Shown here: positions 1 to 5,898 of the stretch, piece after piece | Layout: each line of letters begins with the position of its first letter | Position numbering within the stretch: the first letter of the stretch is position 1 | Notes under the pieces: model-generated | The model's input: only the letters and a program-made list of their open reading frames with translations | Told to the model about the DNA's origin: nothing | Database searches by the model: none | Source of the DNA: Elusimicrobia bacterium RBG_16_66_12 | GTDB lineage: Bacteria > Elusimicrobiota > Elusimicrobia > UBA1565 > UBA9628 | Assembly: GCA_001800005.1 (NCBI GenBank) | Contig: MGUL01000003.1 | Location: forward strand, 1 to 6,090 | DNA: 6,090 nt | Reading direction: 5' to 3' | Made by a program: the position numbers and the translations under genes

Positions 1-57
1 GTCCAACGGCGGGGGTAGGGGGCGCGGTCCTCGACGACTCGCGCGACCTCTTCGGCC

Positions 58-261
58 TCAGCGGACTCGGGTCGCCGCCCGCTCCGCCGGGCGCGCGCGG
101 GCATCGGCTGAGTCGAGGCCGCGCATCATCGCATCGCGCGAGAACTCCGCCAGCGCGCGCCGCCGCGCGGACGCGCCCATGCGCGCACACAGATCCGGAT
201 CTCCAAGCAGCCGCTCGAGCGCCGCGGCGAGCGCATCCGGATCGCGCGGTGGAACGACTTC
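58..261 (-). pseudogene. C-terminal fragment of a GT4 glycosyltransferase
   Basis: The minus-strand reading frame ending at the TGA at 60-58 carries the typical tail of a GT-B/GT4 glycosyltransferase. It reads EVVPPRDPDALAAALERLLG, then DPDLCARMGASARRRALAEF, which matches the family pattern 'G-x-x-V-P-P-x-D-P-x-x-L-A-x-A-L-x-x-L-L-x-D-P' followed by the 'aR..a...FS' helix. Only about the last 68 residues are present. The donor-binding loop, the EX7E-type region and the whole N-terminal half (about 300 residues) are missing. Upstream of about 261 the frame stays open to 348, but it loses family similarity because the opposite strand becomes CpoB-like sequence. This is therefore a 5'-truncated relic with no start of its own, probably the remains of a polysaccharide-cluster transferase. 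The fold assignment is fairly sure. Truncation by recombination is inferred, and an assembly join would look the same. Confidence 0.6.
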
Positions 262-557
262 GCGCGACAGGCGTTCGAGCAGTACTTGATGCATTATCCT
301 GGCACCAATGTCTCCGAAAAGGCGCGGTACCGGATCGGTGAGCACCACTGTGCGGCGGGCAGCTTCGACGGAGCCATTTGCGCGCTTGAGAAGGTGGTCC
401 AGGATTACCAGAGCGCGACAGGATGCCCGCAGCGTCCTTCAAGATTGGCGTCTCGCACACCGGGCACCAGCACAACGACGATGCCAATAAGTGCTTCCGC
501 CAGCTGAGCAAGAACCGCCCGAAGGGTCCGGAGGCCTCCATGCGAAGGAGGGGCTGA
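256..557 (+). pseudogene. cpoB: Frameshifted C-terminal fragment of Tol-Pal protein CpoB/YbgF
   Basis: Two plus-strand frames together give the TPR domain of CpoB (YbgF), the periplasmic Tol-Pal partner that coordinates outer-membrane constriction with peptidoglycan synthesis. The first frame (256 to about 411) reads DFARQAFEQYLMHYPGTN, then EKARYRIGEHHCAAGSFDGA and LEKVVQDY. This matches the family pattern 'Y...F..YP.T.....A.Y.IGE.......AI...KVV.DYP'. The second frame, shifted by one base, continues DRMPAASFKIGVSHTG, then DDANKCFRQLSKNRPKGPEA, and stops at TGA 555-557. This matches '.DK.PAA..K.G.....G...A...F..L...YP.S.EA'. The frame change falls at about 409-417. No signal peptide, coiled-coil N-terminus or start codon is present. 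It abuts the glycosyltransferase tail at about 255-265 and ends 47 bp before the convergent methyltransferase stop. It could not make a functional protein unless the frameshift is a sequencing error, and the N-terminus would still be missing. Confidence 0.7.
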
Positions 558-604
558 GCCAGAATCCGTAGCTCCCAACGCGCGGGCCGGGCGAACCGGC
601 GCCC

Positions 605-1354
605 TTAAATTGGCTTGCGCGCCAAGAGGGCGAGCACGTGGCCGAAGCGCGAGACGCGCGCGTGCCGCTCCAGCGTGTCGAGTCCAAACCGTCGCGTCAC
701 GCCCCGTCCCCACGGCAGGAACCACCACCCGACAATCGGATTGTGCGCGTGGAACGACGGGTTCGGTATGCCCGCGCGCTCCGCGAGCCGCCGGAATCGC
801 CCGACCGAGAGATCGTCCTCGAAGCCGAATATCCACTTCCCGCGCCACCGCGCGATCGCCTTGCCAAGTATGAACGGCCAATCGTGAGCATTCGGCACGG
901 TGACTAGCAGCAGGCCGCCCGGCCGCGTAACGCGCCACATTTCCTGCAGGAGTGCTACCTTCCCATTGTCTGTGAAATGCTCGATCACGCCTCCATTCCA
1001 GACAATGTCGAAGGCGCCGTCGCGAAATCCCATCGCGAGGCCGTTGGCGCGGCACATCGTCACGCCCATCCCGAGCTTCTCGAATAGCTGGCGCGCATAG
1101 GCAAGCGAACCTTGGGAGAGATCAACGAGTGTGATACGCGCGCCGAGGCGCGCGAGGAATGCGCTCGTCGTCGCAGCTCCGCACCCAACTTCGCAGACGT
1201 GCCGCCCCTTCGGCGAGCCGATCAGCTCGATCATGCGCTGGTGGTAGGCCTGATAATCGGGGCCGGAGGAGTCGATCTCCTCGTAGGTGGCGGCAACATG
1301 ATCCCAGACGGCGCAGATGTCCGACTGCTGGAAGGAGGAGTCGTCCGGCATCAT
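605..1354 (-). CDS. Class I SAM-dependent methyltransferase (Methyltransf_11 type)
   Basis: This intact 249-residue soluble protein is of normal length for a stand-alone Methyltransf_11 enzyme, which transfers a methyl group from S-adenosylmethionine. Motif I is VCEVGCGAATTS (E55, G57, G59). The acidic end of strand 2 is VDLS (D78), and motif IV is FDIVWNGGVIEHF (about 115-127). The RPGGLLLVTVPN segment (about 144-155) is the usual post-IV strand. The C-terminal third (about 156-249), rich in Trp and Arg, probably forms the substrate lid. There is no signal peptide or membrane segment. Two ATGs are adjacent. A modest AGGTG (1361-1357) lies 2 nt before the first and 5 nt before the second, so 1351 (248 residues) is at least as likely a start as 1354. 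The frame extends further upstream to 1741, but that part is low-complexity Arg/Ser-rich and not family-like. A weak GC hairpin (about 580-604) follows the stop without a T-run. The substrate is unknown. Nearby polysaccharide genes suggest a sugar or lipid carrier, which is inference only. Confidence 0.88.
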   Translation of the reverse strand: MMPDDSSFQQSDICAVWDHVAATYEEIDSSGPDYQAYHQRMIELIGSPKGRHVCEVGCGAATTSAFLARLGARITLVDLSQGSLAYARQLFEKLGMGVTMCRANGLAMGFRDGAFDIVWNGGVIEHFTDNGKVALLQEMWRVTRPGGLLLVTVPNAHDWPFILGKAIARWRGKWIFGFEDDLSVGRFRRLAERAGIPNPSFHAHNPIVGWWFLPWGRGVTRRFGLDTLERHARVSRFGHVLALLARKPI

Positions 1355-1407
1355 GACACCTGACTCTGGCAGGGCGCCCCCATCGCTGCAAGAAGACGGG
1401 GCTGGTA

Positions 1408-1444
1408 GACCCGACGGGTCGGCCGATCGCTGTGCCGATCGGCC
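1408..1444. repeat. Two adjacent perfect inverted repeats upstream of the methyltransferase
   Basis: The first repeat is GACCC-gac-GGGTC (1408-1420), a 5-bp stem with a 3-nt loop. It is followed without a gap by GGCCGATCG-ctgtgc-CGATCGGCC (1421-1444), a perfect 9-bp stem with a 6-nt loop. The second also contains GCCGATCG twice as a direct repeat with 12-bp periodicity (1422 and 1434). The pair lies 54-90 bp upstream of the methyltransferase start, and on the other side 15 bp before the clpB-like ATG. Neither strand has a T-run after the stems, so an intrinsic terminator is unlikely. An operator, or a structured 5' leader for the methyltransferase transcript, fits better. The function is inferred. 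Confidence 0.5.
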
Positions 1445-1458
1445 CTCGATTGAGCCCC

Positions 1459-1794
1459 ATGGACTTCGACCGGCTGACCGCAAAGGGCCGTAAAGCAATC
1501 GAAGCGGCCGAATCGCAGACCCACGGATCAGGGCACTCCAAGCTGCGCCCCATCCAGGAGTTTCGGCCTCTATTCCAGCAGCCCGGCGCCGTAGCCCGCG
1601 AGGCGCGTGCACTCTCTCCGGCATCCCGGTCGACCAGCTCGGGCATCTGGTCGACGAGCGGATCGAGCGCCTGCCGCGCGTGGGGGTATCCCATCGGGTC
1701 ACTGCCTCCTGCGCGCTTCTCAATCTGCCCGACCGCGCCAAACTCCTCGAGCCGGCGCTTCAGTGGTCGGTCGAGGACCAGAACTGCGAACATA
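1459..1794 (+). pseudogene. clpB: Frameshifted N-domain fragment of ClpB disaggregase
   Basis: The frame from ATG 1459 reads MDFDRLTAKGRKAIEAAESQ, then GSGHSKLRPIQ and LFQQPGAVAREARAL. This matches the ClpB N-domain pattern M-x-F-D-R-L-T-x-K-x-x-E-A-I-x-A-A-x-S...GH..l.P.HLL..Ll.Q..G. At about 1612-1620 the similarity moves to the next frame, which continues GIPVDQLGHLVDERIERLPR and V. The RLP-x-V signature with the preceding 'G...L' is typical of ClpB. The following stretch to about 1794 (for example LLNLPDRAKLLEPALQ) may be decayed second-repeat sequence, but this is weak. Everything after about residue 110 is absent, including both AAA+ domains with their Walker motifs and the middle coiled coil, compared with about 860 residues in full ClpB. 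No clear ribosome binding site precedes the ATG. This is a relic, not a working chaperone. ClpA or ClpC N-domains are less good matches. The 3' limit is approximate. Confidence 0.68.
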
Positions 1795-1871
1795 GTGAGA
1801 CCTCCATGTCGCCTGGGGTTCTTGAACCGACCTACCCAAGAGATACGAGGCAGGGCTTAGGACTTTCAAGC

Positions 1872-1901
1872 GCCCGATTCTGCGCCTCTGCCGAATCAGG
1901 C
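1872..1901. repeat. Imperfect inverted repeat (hairpin)
   Basis: GCCCGATTC (1872-1880) can pair with GAATCAGGC (1893-1901) in a 9-bp stem with one C/A mismatch, around a 12-nt loop. There is no T-run on either side, so it is not a convincing intrinsic terminator. It could be part of a decayed structured RNA or a protein-binding site. No function is assigned. Confidence 0.35.
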
Positions 1902-1913
1902 AAAGCCATTCAG

Positions 1914-1964
1914 GCCCGGGATGGTGGAATTCCATACGCCGCCTGCGATTGCCCGGTGGAATTG
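1914..1964 (+). other. Possible decayed tRNA-Leu 5' segment with internal repeat
   Basis: The segment GCCCGGGATGGTGGAAT (1914-1930) closely resembles the acceptor and D-stem start of bacterial leucine tRNAs (GCCCGGATGGTGGAAT). The similarity then fades: the D-loop GG is replaced by CC, and no anticodon stem, variable arm, T-arm or matching 3' acceptor strand can be found downstream. A shorter copy, GCCCGGTGGAATTG (1951-1964), repeats the motif 37 bp later. The first copy also includes the 10-bp palindrome TGGAATTCCA (1925-1934). It is at best a tRNA fragment, and chance similarity is possible. Confidence 0.2.
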
Positions 1965-1965
1965 T

Positions 1966-1994
1966 CTGGCCAGCCAACGACTCTCCCTGGCCAG
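1966..1994. repeat. Paired CTGGCCAG palindromes, 21 bp apart
   Basis: The perfect 8-bp palindrome CTGGCCAG occurs at 1966-1973 and again at 1987-1994. The second is extended to CCTGGCCAGG (1986-1995). The start-to-start distance of 21 bp is two helical turns, so both sites face the same side of the DNA, as for a dimeric regulator binding cooperatively. Because each unit is self-complementary, the two can also pair as an 8-bp hairpin with a 13-nt loop. The pair lies about 240 bp upstream of the proposed operon promoter, which is far for a simple repressor. Regulatory use is inferred. Confidence 0.3.
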
Positions 1995-2229
1995 GAACGA
2001 AAGGCGGCGGTTCCGCGCGTCAGGCCGGAGCGCCACGAGATCGAGCGGTGTGCGGGCGGATCGCGGGGCGGAACTCGTGGAGCCCGCCTCGGCCTCACGG
2101 ACGGCCTGCGTGCCGCCGCCTCCCGTCTCGACGAGCGTCCGCTGGGTAGGCGTGGGCGGGGGAGAACGCCGCCACAAGCCGGCTCGGTCGGCGGTCCACA
2201 CAGTGCGCGCCTTCGGACCTCTCCGCCGC

Positions 2230-2259
2230 TTGACCGGCACGCCGCACTTGTCGTCTTAT
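2230..2259 (+). promoter_or_regulatory. Putative sigma70-type promoter of the polysaccharide operon
   Basis: TTGACC (2230-2235, 5 of 6 to the -35 consensus) is followed after 18 bp by TCTTAT (2254-2259, 4 of 6 to the -10 consensus). Local base composition becomes T-rich here (about 2250-2280), unlike the flanking GC-rich DNA. Transcription would start near 2266, giving a very short leader before GTG 2282 and a more ordinary one before GTG 2324. No Shine-Dalgarno sequence is visible before 2282. Confidence 0.4.
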
Positions 2260-2281
2260 TCTCGTTTCGATCCTTTCTTCC

Positions 2282-3373
2282 GTGCATTCCCGAACCCTCA
2301 CGAGATCCTCCCTGAAGATCCTGGTGCCCCCATTCGTCGATCGCTTCGTCGCTGCCTTCGCTGCGCGGTGGGCGCGCTTTGCAGCGTTCATCGGCGGTGT
2401 GGCGCTGGTGGCTACAATCGTCGCGTTTCTACTGCCGGCCTGGTATCAGGCTCCGAGCACCCTGCTTCCGCCGCCCGATCCGGGCGATGCGTACGGCACC
2501 CTGTCCGGGCTGATCCAGAGCAACGCGCTGAAGAGCATCGGACTCTCGACGACCTCGACTACCTCGGACGTGTTCGCCGACATCCTCAGGAGCCGGACGA
2601 TTCATGAAGCGGCCATCGAGCGCTTCGAACTGACACGACTCTACAAGACCAAGACACTCGACCCTACACTGCGCGAGTTCCAGAGCCATCTCAAGATTCG
2701 GGTGGGCAGTTCCGGGATCATCACACTGAGTTTCGAAGATCACGATGCGAACCGCGCGGCAGAGATCACCAATTTCCTCGTGGGTGAACTGGATCGATTC
2801 AACCGGGAAGTCTACGGCACTCGGGCCAAGCGTGCGCGGAAGTTCCTTGAGACGCGCCTCGCGGACACACAGGCGCGGCTCGCTGAGGCACAGATGCGCC
2901 TGGGCTCGTACGAGCGAGAGCACAAGGAGCTCGCGCGTGGGGCCCCGGACCAAGCCGCCATGGAGGGCGCGGCCAACCTGATGACACAGAAATACAATCT
3001 CCAGATTCGACGCTCCTATGTCTCAGAGTACGCTGGGGAAACAAGTTCCGTGCTGCGCGAGCTCGACGCCCAACTGGCTGCAGTTGAAGGCGAGATCGCC
3101 AAGCTTCCGGCTCTCAGGATGCTGGGCGCCCGGCTGTCCCTCGAGGTCGAGGTCCAGAGCAAGCTCTTCGCGCTGATCAGCGCCCAGTACGAGGAGGCGC
3201 GAATACAGGAGGCGCGCGATACCCCCACGATCACGGTGCTGGACGTGGCTCGTGCCCCCGAGACCAGGGAGCGACCGAAGCGCCGCTTGATCGTCATGGC
3301 TTCGGTGTTGATCGCGCTCGGGTTCTGCGTCGGATACGTCTTGCTGGAGTTGCGCGCGGTCATTCGGCCATGA
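2282..3373 (+). CDS. Wzz-type polysaccharide chain-length determinant
   Basis: This 363-residue inner-membrane protein has the polysaccharide co-polymerase layout. There is a short cytoplasmic N-terminus, a first membrane segment (about 33-52, ending LLPAWYQAPSTLLPP as the Wzz domain begins), a large periplasmic part, and a second membrane segment (about 335-356). The family's proline/basic stretch precedes that segment (APETRERPKRR, about 325-335). Heptad-like charged helices at about 180-218 and 255-275 should form the extended coiled coil. The ARDTPTITVLDVARAPE stretch (about 311-327) is typical of Wzz/GNVR-type proteins. No Walker-type kinase domain follows, so it is not a fused tyrosine autokinase. 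Such proteins oligomerise and set the length of polymers made by Wzy. The in-frame stop at 2231-2233 limits the start. GTG 2282 is the first possible start but lacks a Shine-Dalgarno sequence, and GTG 2324 (349 residues) is an alternative. Its TGA overlaps the next ATG in ATGA, indicating translational coupling. Confidence 0.88.
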   Translation: MHSRTLTRSSLKILVPPFVDRFVAAFAARWARFAAFIGGVALVATIVAFLLPAWYQAPSTLLPPPDPGDAYGTLSGLIQSNALKSIGLSTTSTTSDVFADILRSRTIHEAAIERFELTRLYKTKTLDPTLREFQSHLKIRVGSSGIITLSFEDHDANRAAEITNFLVGELDRFNREVYGTRAKRARKFLETRLADTQARLAEAQMRLGSYEREHKELARGAPDQAAMEGAANLMTQKYNLQIRRSYVSEYAGETSSVLRELDAQLAAVEGEIAKLPALRMLGARLSLEVEVQSKLFALISAQYEEARIQEARDTPTITVLDVARAPETRERPKRRLIVMASVLIALGFCVGYVLLELRAVIRP

Positions 3374-4809
3374 GTTCCGTCGCTGCGGGTGGCGTCCGCG
3401 GACGGATCCTCGAGGTCGGACCCGTCGCTACGATTCTCGGCGCGGGCGTGGCCATAACTATGGGCCTGGCACTTGGGTTTCCAACCGACGGGTTGCGGCT
3501 GCTCGTCGCCGGAAGCCTGGGGCTTCTCGCTCTATCATCGGCCGCAGTCTGGCCGCTCACCGCCATACAGATACTCATCGCCTCGAGTGTGTTCTTGGTC
3601 TCGTTCTCGCTGAGCCCGCAGCGGGCGCTAAACGCATTCGACTTGCTACTCCCCCCGGTGCTGCTTGTAAGCGCATTCGGAGCAGCGCGGGCTCGCGCCA
3701 TGCGCGAGAACGCTGCGTACCAGGGCCCCGGCCACGCAGACATCCACGCCTGCACCGGCCGCCTTTCCCAATCCGTCGTGGTGTTCTATGCGATTGCCGC
3801 GCTGTCACTCGCAATGCTGGCCTTGCGCGGACAGCCGCTCAGGGCGTTCGAGTCGTTTCTCAGCCTGCTGCGGGCGTTTCAGGGACTCAGCATCTTTGCA
3901 CTCGGGCTTTGGTGGTTCCGTACCGAACACGACGTGCACCTTGCGATACGATCGCTCAAGGTCGGTGCATGGGCGGTCTTCGCCATGAACGTGCTTTACG
4001 TGGCTACTTACCCAATCACCCGAGCCGGCATGACGTGGAACATTGGCGAGCAGTGGTGGCGGGTCTCCGGCGCGAATGAGTTGGCGACGGCAGCGCTCAT
4101 TGTGTGGGCGATCCTCCAATCGCAGTCCGCCACGCGGCGGACCTTGAGCAATGTGGTGCTCATGGCCGCATTGTTCGTGCTGCTCTTCATGACACAATCG
4201 CGCAGTGGGCTTGTGGCGTGGGCGATCTACTACCTCTTCCAGCTTCGTTCGCCGCGCTGGCGGTCTCTGCTCGCAACTTCCACCATCGTCTTCCTAGCGG
4301 CAAGCTTGGTTCCTGCGGCCTTCTGGGGACGGCTCTCACGGACGTTGGTACTCAAGGCCGGCTCCTCGGAGGCGTTTTCGACTATCATTCGCCTCTATAG
4401 CTGGCAGACCGCGACACGTGTCTTCCTCGACCATCCGATCCTAGGCGTCGGCTATCTCGGGTTTCGCTTCGTCAGCAGTGAGTACAATTCGCTGCATATC
4501 GTGCTTGGACCGGCGGAGAGCTATTATCTCGAGGTCGCGGCCGGCATGGGGATCATGGGGCTCATTGCGCTCGGTGTCGCGATAGCGGCGTTGTGGCGCC
4601 TTGGGCGCTCCGTCGAGACCGTCACTCCCCCTGGCTCGCTCGGTCATGAAATGGCGCGACGCCACCGACCTCTCATCGCTGCGCTGCTCGTCGCCAATTG
4701 CACCGGCGGCACTTTCATTGGCATGCTGGGTCTCAGCGAGCTTGCGATCTGGTGCGCGTTACTCGTGCGCGCCGGGCATCTTTCGGCGCGGTCGGTTCGG
4801 CAGACGTGA
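3370..4809 (+). CDS. Wzy/O-antigen ligase (Wzy_C) family membrane protein
   Basis: This 479-residue, very hydrophobic inner-membrane protein has about 12 or more predicted spanning segments, grouped at about 16-105, 135-213, 237-318 and 390-468. The family core is recognisable. TQSRSGLVAW (about 275-284) corresponds to the 'T-x-S-R-x-x' motif of Wzy_C. The periplasmic loop that follows (about 319-385) contains RLYSWQTATRVFLDHPILGV (about 341-360, with R341 and 'PILGVGY'). AESYYLEVAAGMGIMGLIAL (about 382-401) matches the usual '(H)n.yLe....GiiGl' segment, with the common His replaced by Glu. Members either polymerise undecaprenyl-linked repeat units (Wzy) or ligate glycans to lipid A or other acceptors (WaaL), and sequence alone does not separate these. 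The adjacent Wzz-type gene favours polymerase. The ATG overlaps the upstream TGA by 4 bp, and its own TGA overlaps the next GTG in the same way, so all three genes are probably co-translated. Confidence 0.85.
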   Translation: MSSVAAGGVRGRILEVGPVATILGAGVAITMGLALGFPTDGLRLLVAGSLGLLALSSAAVWPLTAIQILIASSVFLVSFSLSPQRALNAFDLLLPPVLLVSAFGAARARAMRENAAYQGPGHADIHACTGRLSQSVVVFYAIAALSLAMLALRGQPLRAFESFLSLLRAFQGLSIFALGLWWFRTEHDVHLAIRSLKVGAWAVFAMNVLYVATYPITRAGMTWNIGEQWWRVSGANELATAALIVWAILQSQSATRRTLSNVVLMAALFVLLFMTQSRSGLVAWAIYYLFQLRSPRWRSLLATSTIVFLAASLVPAAFWGRLSRTLVLKAGSSEAFSTIIRLYSWQTATRVFLDHPILGVGYLGFRFVSSEYNSLHIVLGPAESYYLEVAAGMGIMGLIALGVAIAALWRLGRSVETVTPPGSLGHEMARRHRPLIAALLVANCTGGTFIGMLGLSELAIWCALLVRAGHLSARSVRQT

Positions 4810-5897
4810 GGCTCCGGGTCGCCGCATTCGTGCCACATCCCCCTGCAGGCGCATCGAGTCGCCTCCGTGTCTACGACATGGCCCGACCGCTGGCTTCGCT
4901 CGGCATCGATCTCGACATCTACGCCTTTCTCGATGACAGCGGGTACTCGGGGCTTTACCGGCGGGGACTCCTGCTCGCCAAAGTTGCGGCGATGGCGCGC
5001 GGAGCGATGCGCCGCTGGCGTGACCTGGAAAGAGCTTGCGGACACGACGTGGCGCTCGTCCATCGCGAGATTTGGCCGATCGTCGGCGAGGGCCCCATGA
5101 GGCGGCTGCGACGGTTCCACCGGCGTTTCGTGGTCGACTTCGACGACGCGGTCTGGCTGCAGAATGTGAGCGAGGCGAACCGCGCCTTCGTCTGGTTCAA
5201 GCCCTTCGATCAGGCCGTGGCGTTGACCCGCGACGCCGCCACGGTATCGGCGGGCAACCCGTGGCTGGCGGAATGGGCGCGCACGCAACGCCCGAACCGC
5301 CCGAGGGAAGACGTTGGGGTGGTGCCGACCGCGGTGGATACCACCCGCTGGTCACCGCGTCCGCGCGGGCCGGGCCCGCTACGACTCGTATGGATCGGAA
5401 GCCACTCGACCGCGAGGTACCTCGTTCCCTGGCTTCCGGCGATCGCGCGTCTCTCTGCCCAACACCCGGACCTCGAATTGCACATGATCGGCGCCGCACT
5501 CGAGGTACCGGGCATCAAGATCGTGCAGCGCGAGTGGAGCTACGCCACGGAGGTGGAAGACGTGGCGCGCGGGGACATCGGGCTCGCCCCGCTCCCGGAC
5601 ACGGAATGGGCGCGCGGCAAGTGTGGAGCGAAACTCCTTCTCTACATGGCGCTCGGCTTGCCCGCGGTGGCTTCACCCGTCGGGGTGCAAGCGCAGATCG
5701 TCAGTCACGGCGTGGACGGCTTGCTGGCGGTGGACGCCAACGCGAGCGAGGCCGCCCTCGCACGCCTGCTGGGCGATCCCTCGCTTCGGGCGAGTCTGGG
5801 GCGCGCCGCGCGCGCGCGGGTCGAGTCGGAATACTCGATCATGGTGGCAGCGCCGAAGCTGGCCGCGATTCTGCGCCGGGCGGCGGAGGGGGCCTGA
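4806..5897 (+). CDS. GT4-type (GT-B fold) glycosyltransferase
   Basis: This 363-residue cytoplasmic or membrane-associated glycosyltransferase is of normal length for a GT4-fold enzyme. The N-terminal acceptor domain begins with strand MRLRVAAFVPHPPAGASSRL, including the short Gly-containing loop. DFDDAVWL (111-118) is a motif common in a subgroup of polysaccharide transferases. TVSAGNPWLAEW (146-157) and VVPTAVDTTRWSP (172-184) lead into the C-terminal domain. LVWIGSHSTARYL (194-206) is the nucleotide-sugar side, and DIGLAPLPD (257-265) with ARGKCGAKLLLYMALGLPAV (269-288) and ASPVGV forms the donor-binding core. The tail from about 301 onward (GVDGLLAVDANASEAALARL) is the standard helix pair. 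The start is taken as GTG 4806, which overlaps the previous stop (GTGA). Upstream ATG and GTG codons in frame lie inside the preceding gene and add sequence unlike the family. It probably adds one sugar during repeat-unit assembly, but the donor and acceptor cannot be read from the sequence. Confidence 0.9.
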   Translation: MRLRVAAFVPHPPAGASSRLRVYDMARPLASLGIDLDIYAFLDDSGYSGLYRRGLLLAKVAAMARGAMRRWRDLERACGHDVALVHREIWPIVGEGPMRRLRRFHRRFVVDFDDAVWLQNVSEANRAFVWFKPFDQAVALTRDAATVSAGNPWLAEWARTQRPNRPREDVGVVPTAVDTTRWSPRPRGPGPLRLVWIGSHSTARYLVPWLPAIARLSAQHPDLELHMIGAALEVPGIKIVQREWSYATEVEDVARGDIGLAPLPDTEWARGKCGAKLLLYMALGLPAVASPVGVQAQIVSHGVDGLLAVDANASEAALARLLGDPSLRASLGRAARARVESEYSIMVAAPKLAAILRRAAEGA

Positions 5898-5898
5898 G

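Larger units (their letters stand above)
1795..2229. other. Long stretch without a recognisable gene
   Basis: Open frames occur on both strands here, as expected in high-GC DNA. Their translations are Arg/Ala/Pro/Ser-rich, match no family I recognise, and mostly lack a ribosome binding site. The separate small elements listed between 1872 and 1994 are the only structure I can point to. The region separates the clpB relic from the polysaccharide operon and may be decayed sequence plus the operon's upstream control region. Confidence 0.5.

Noticed and set aside
1..102. Minus-strand frame from ATG 102 running off the left edge (ends AEEVARVVEDRAPYPRRW)
   Set aside because: It overlaps the glycosyltransferase tail by about 45 bp and could be the start of a downstream gene, but only 34 residues are visible, no ribosome binding site is clear, and no family is recognisable.
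405..1055. Minus-strand 216-codon open frame across the methyltransferase
   Set aside because: It is a shadow in a different frame of the same strand as the intact methyltransferase. The translation is Arg/Ala-rich with no motif.
1122..1793. Minus-strand open frame of 223 codons with a good Shine-Dalgarno sequence (GGAGG, 7-nt spacer) before ATG 1793
   Set aside because: It runs antisense through the clpB relic and then across the methyltransferase start in another frame. After about 60 residues the translation becomes low-complexity, and no family is recognisable. The short N-terminal part could be a small antisense gene, but there is no further support.
1817..1828. GGTTC-TT-GAACC inverted repeat as a possible 6S RNA or T-arm signature
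   Set aside because: The loop is too short for a stable arm of that form, and the rest of a 6S RNA or tRNA structure is not present around it.
1896..2287. Minus-strand open frames of 114 and 125 codons
   Set aside because: They overlap each other in different frames, with compositions typical of antisense reading of GC-rich DNA. There is no ribosome binding site and no motif.
1680..2315. Plus-strand 211-codon open frame through the gene-free stretch
   Set aside because: Its first part coincides with the second frame of the clpB relic. The remainder is Arg/Gly/Pro-rich, matches nothing recognisable and runs into the polysaccharide operon start.
4698..4805. N-terminal extension of the last glycosyltransferase back to 4698
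   Set aside because: The extra 36 residues lie wholly within the preceding membrane-protein gene and are unlike any GT4 N-terminus. The GTGA overlap at 4806 gives the standard start.
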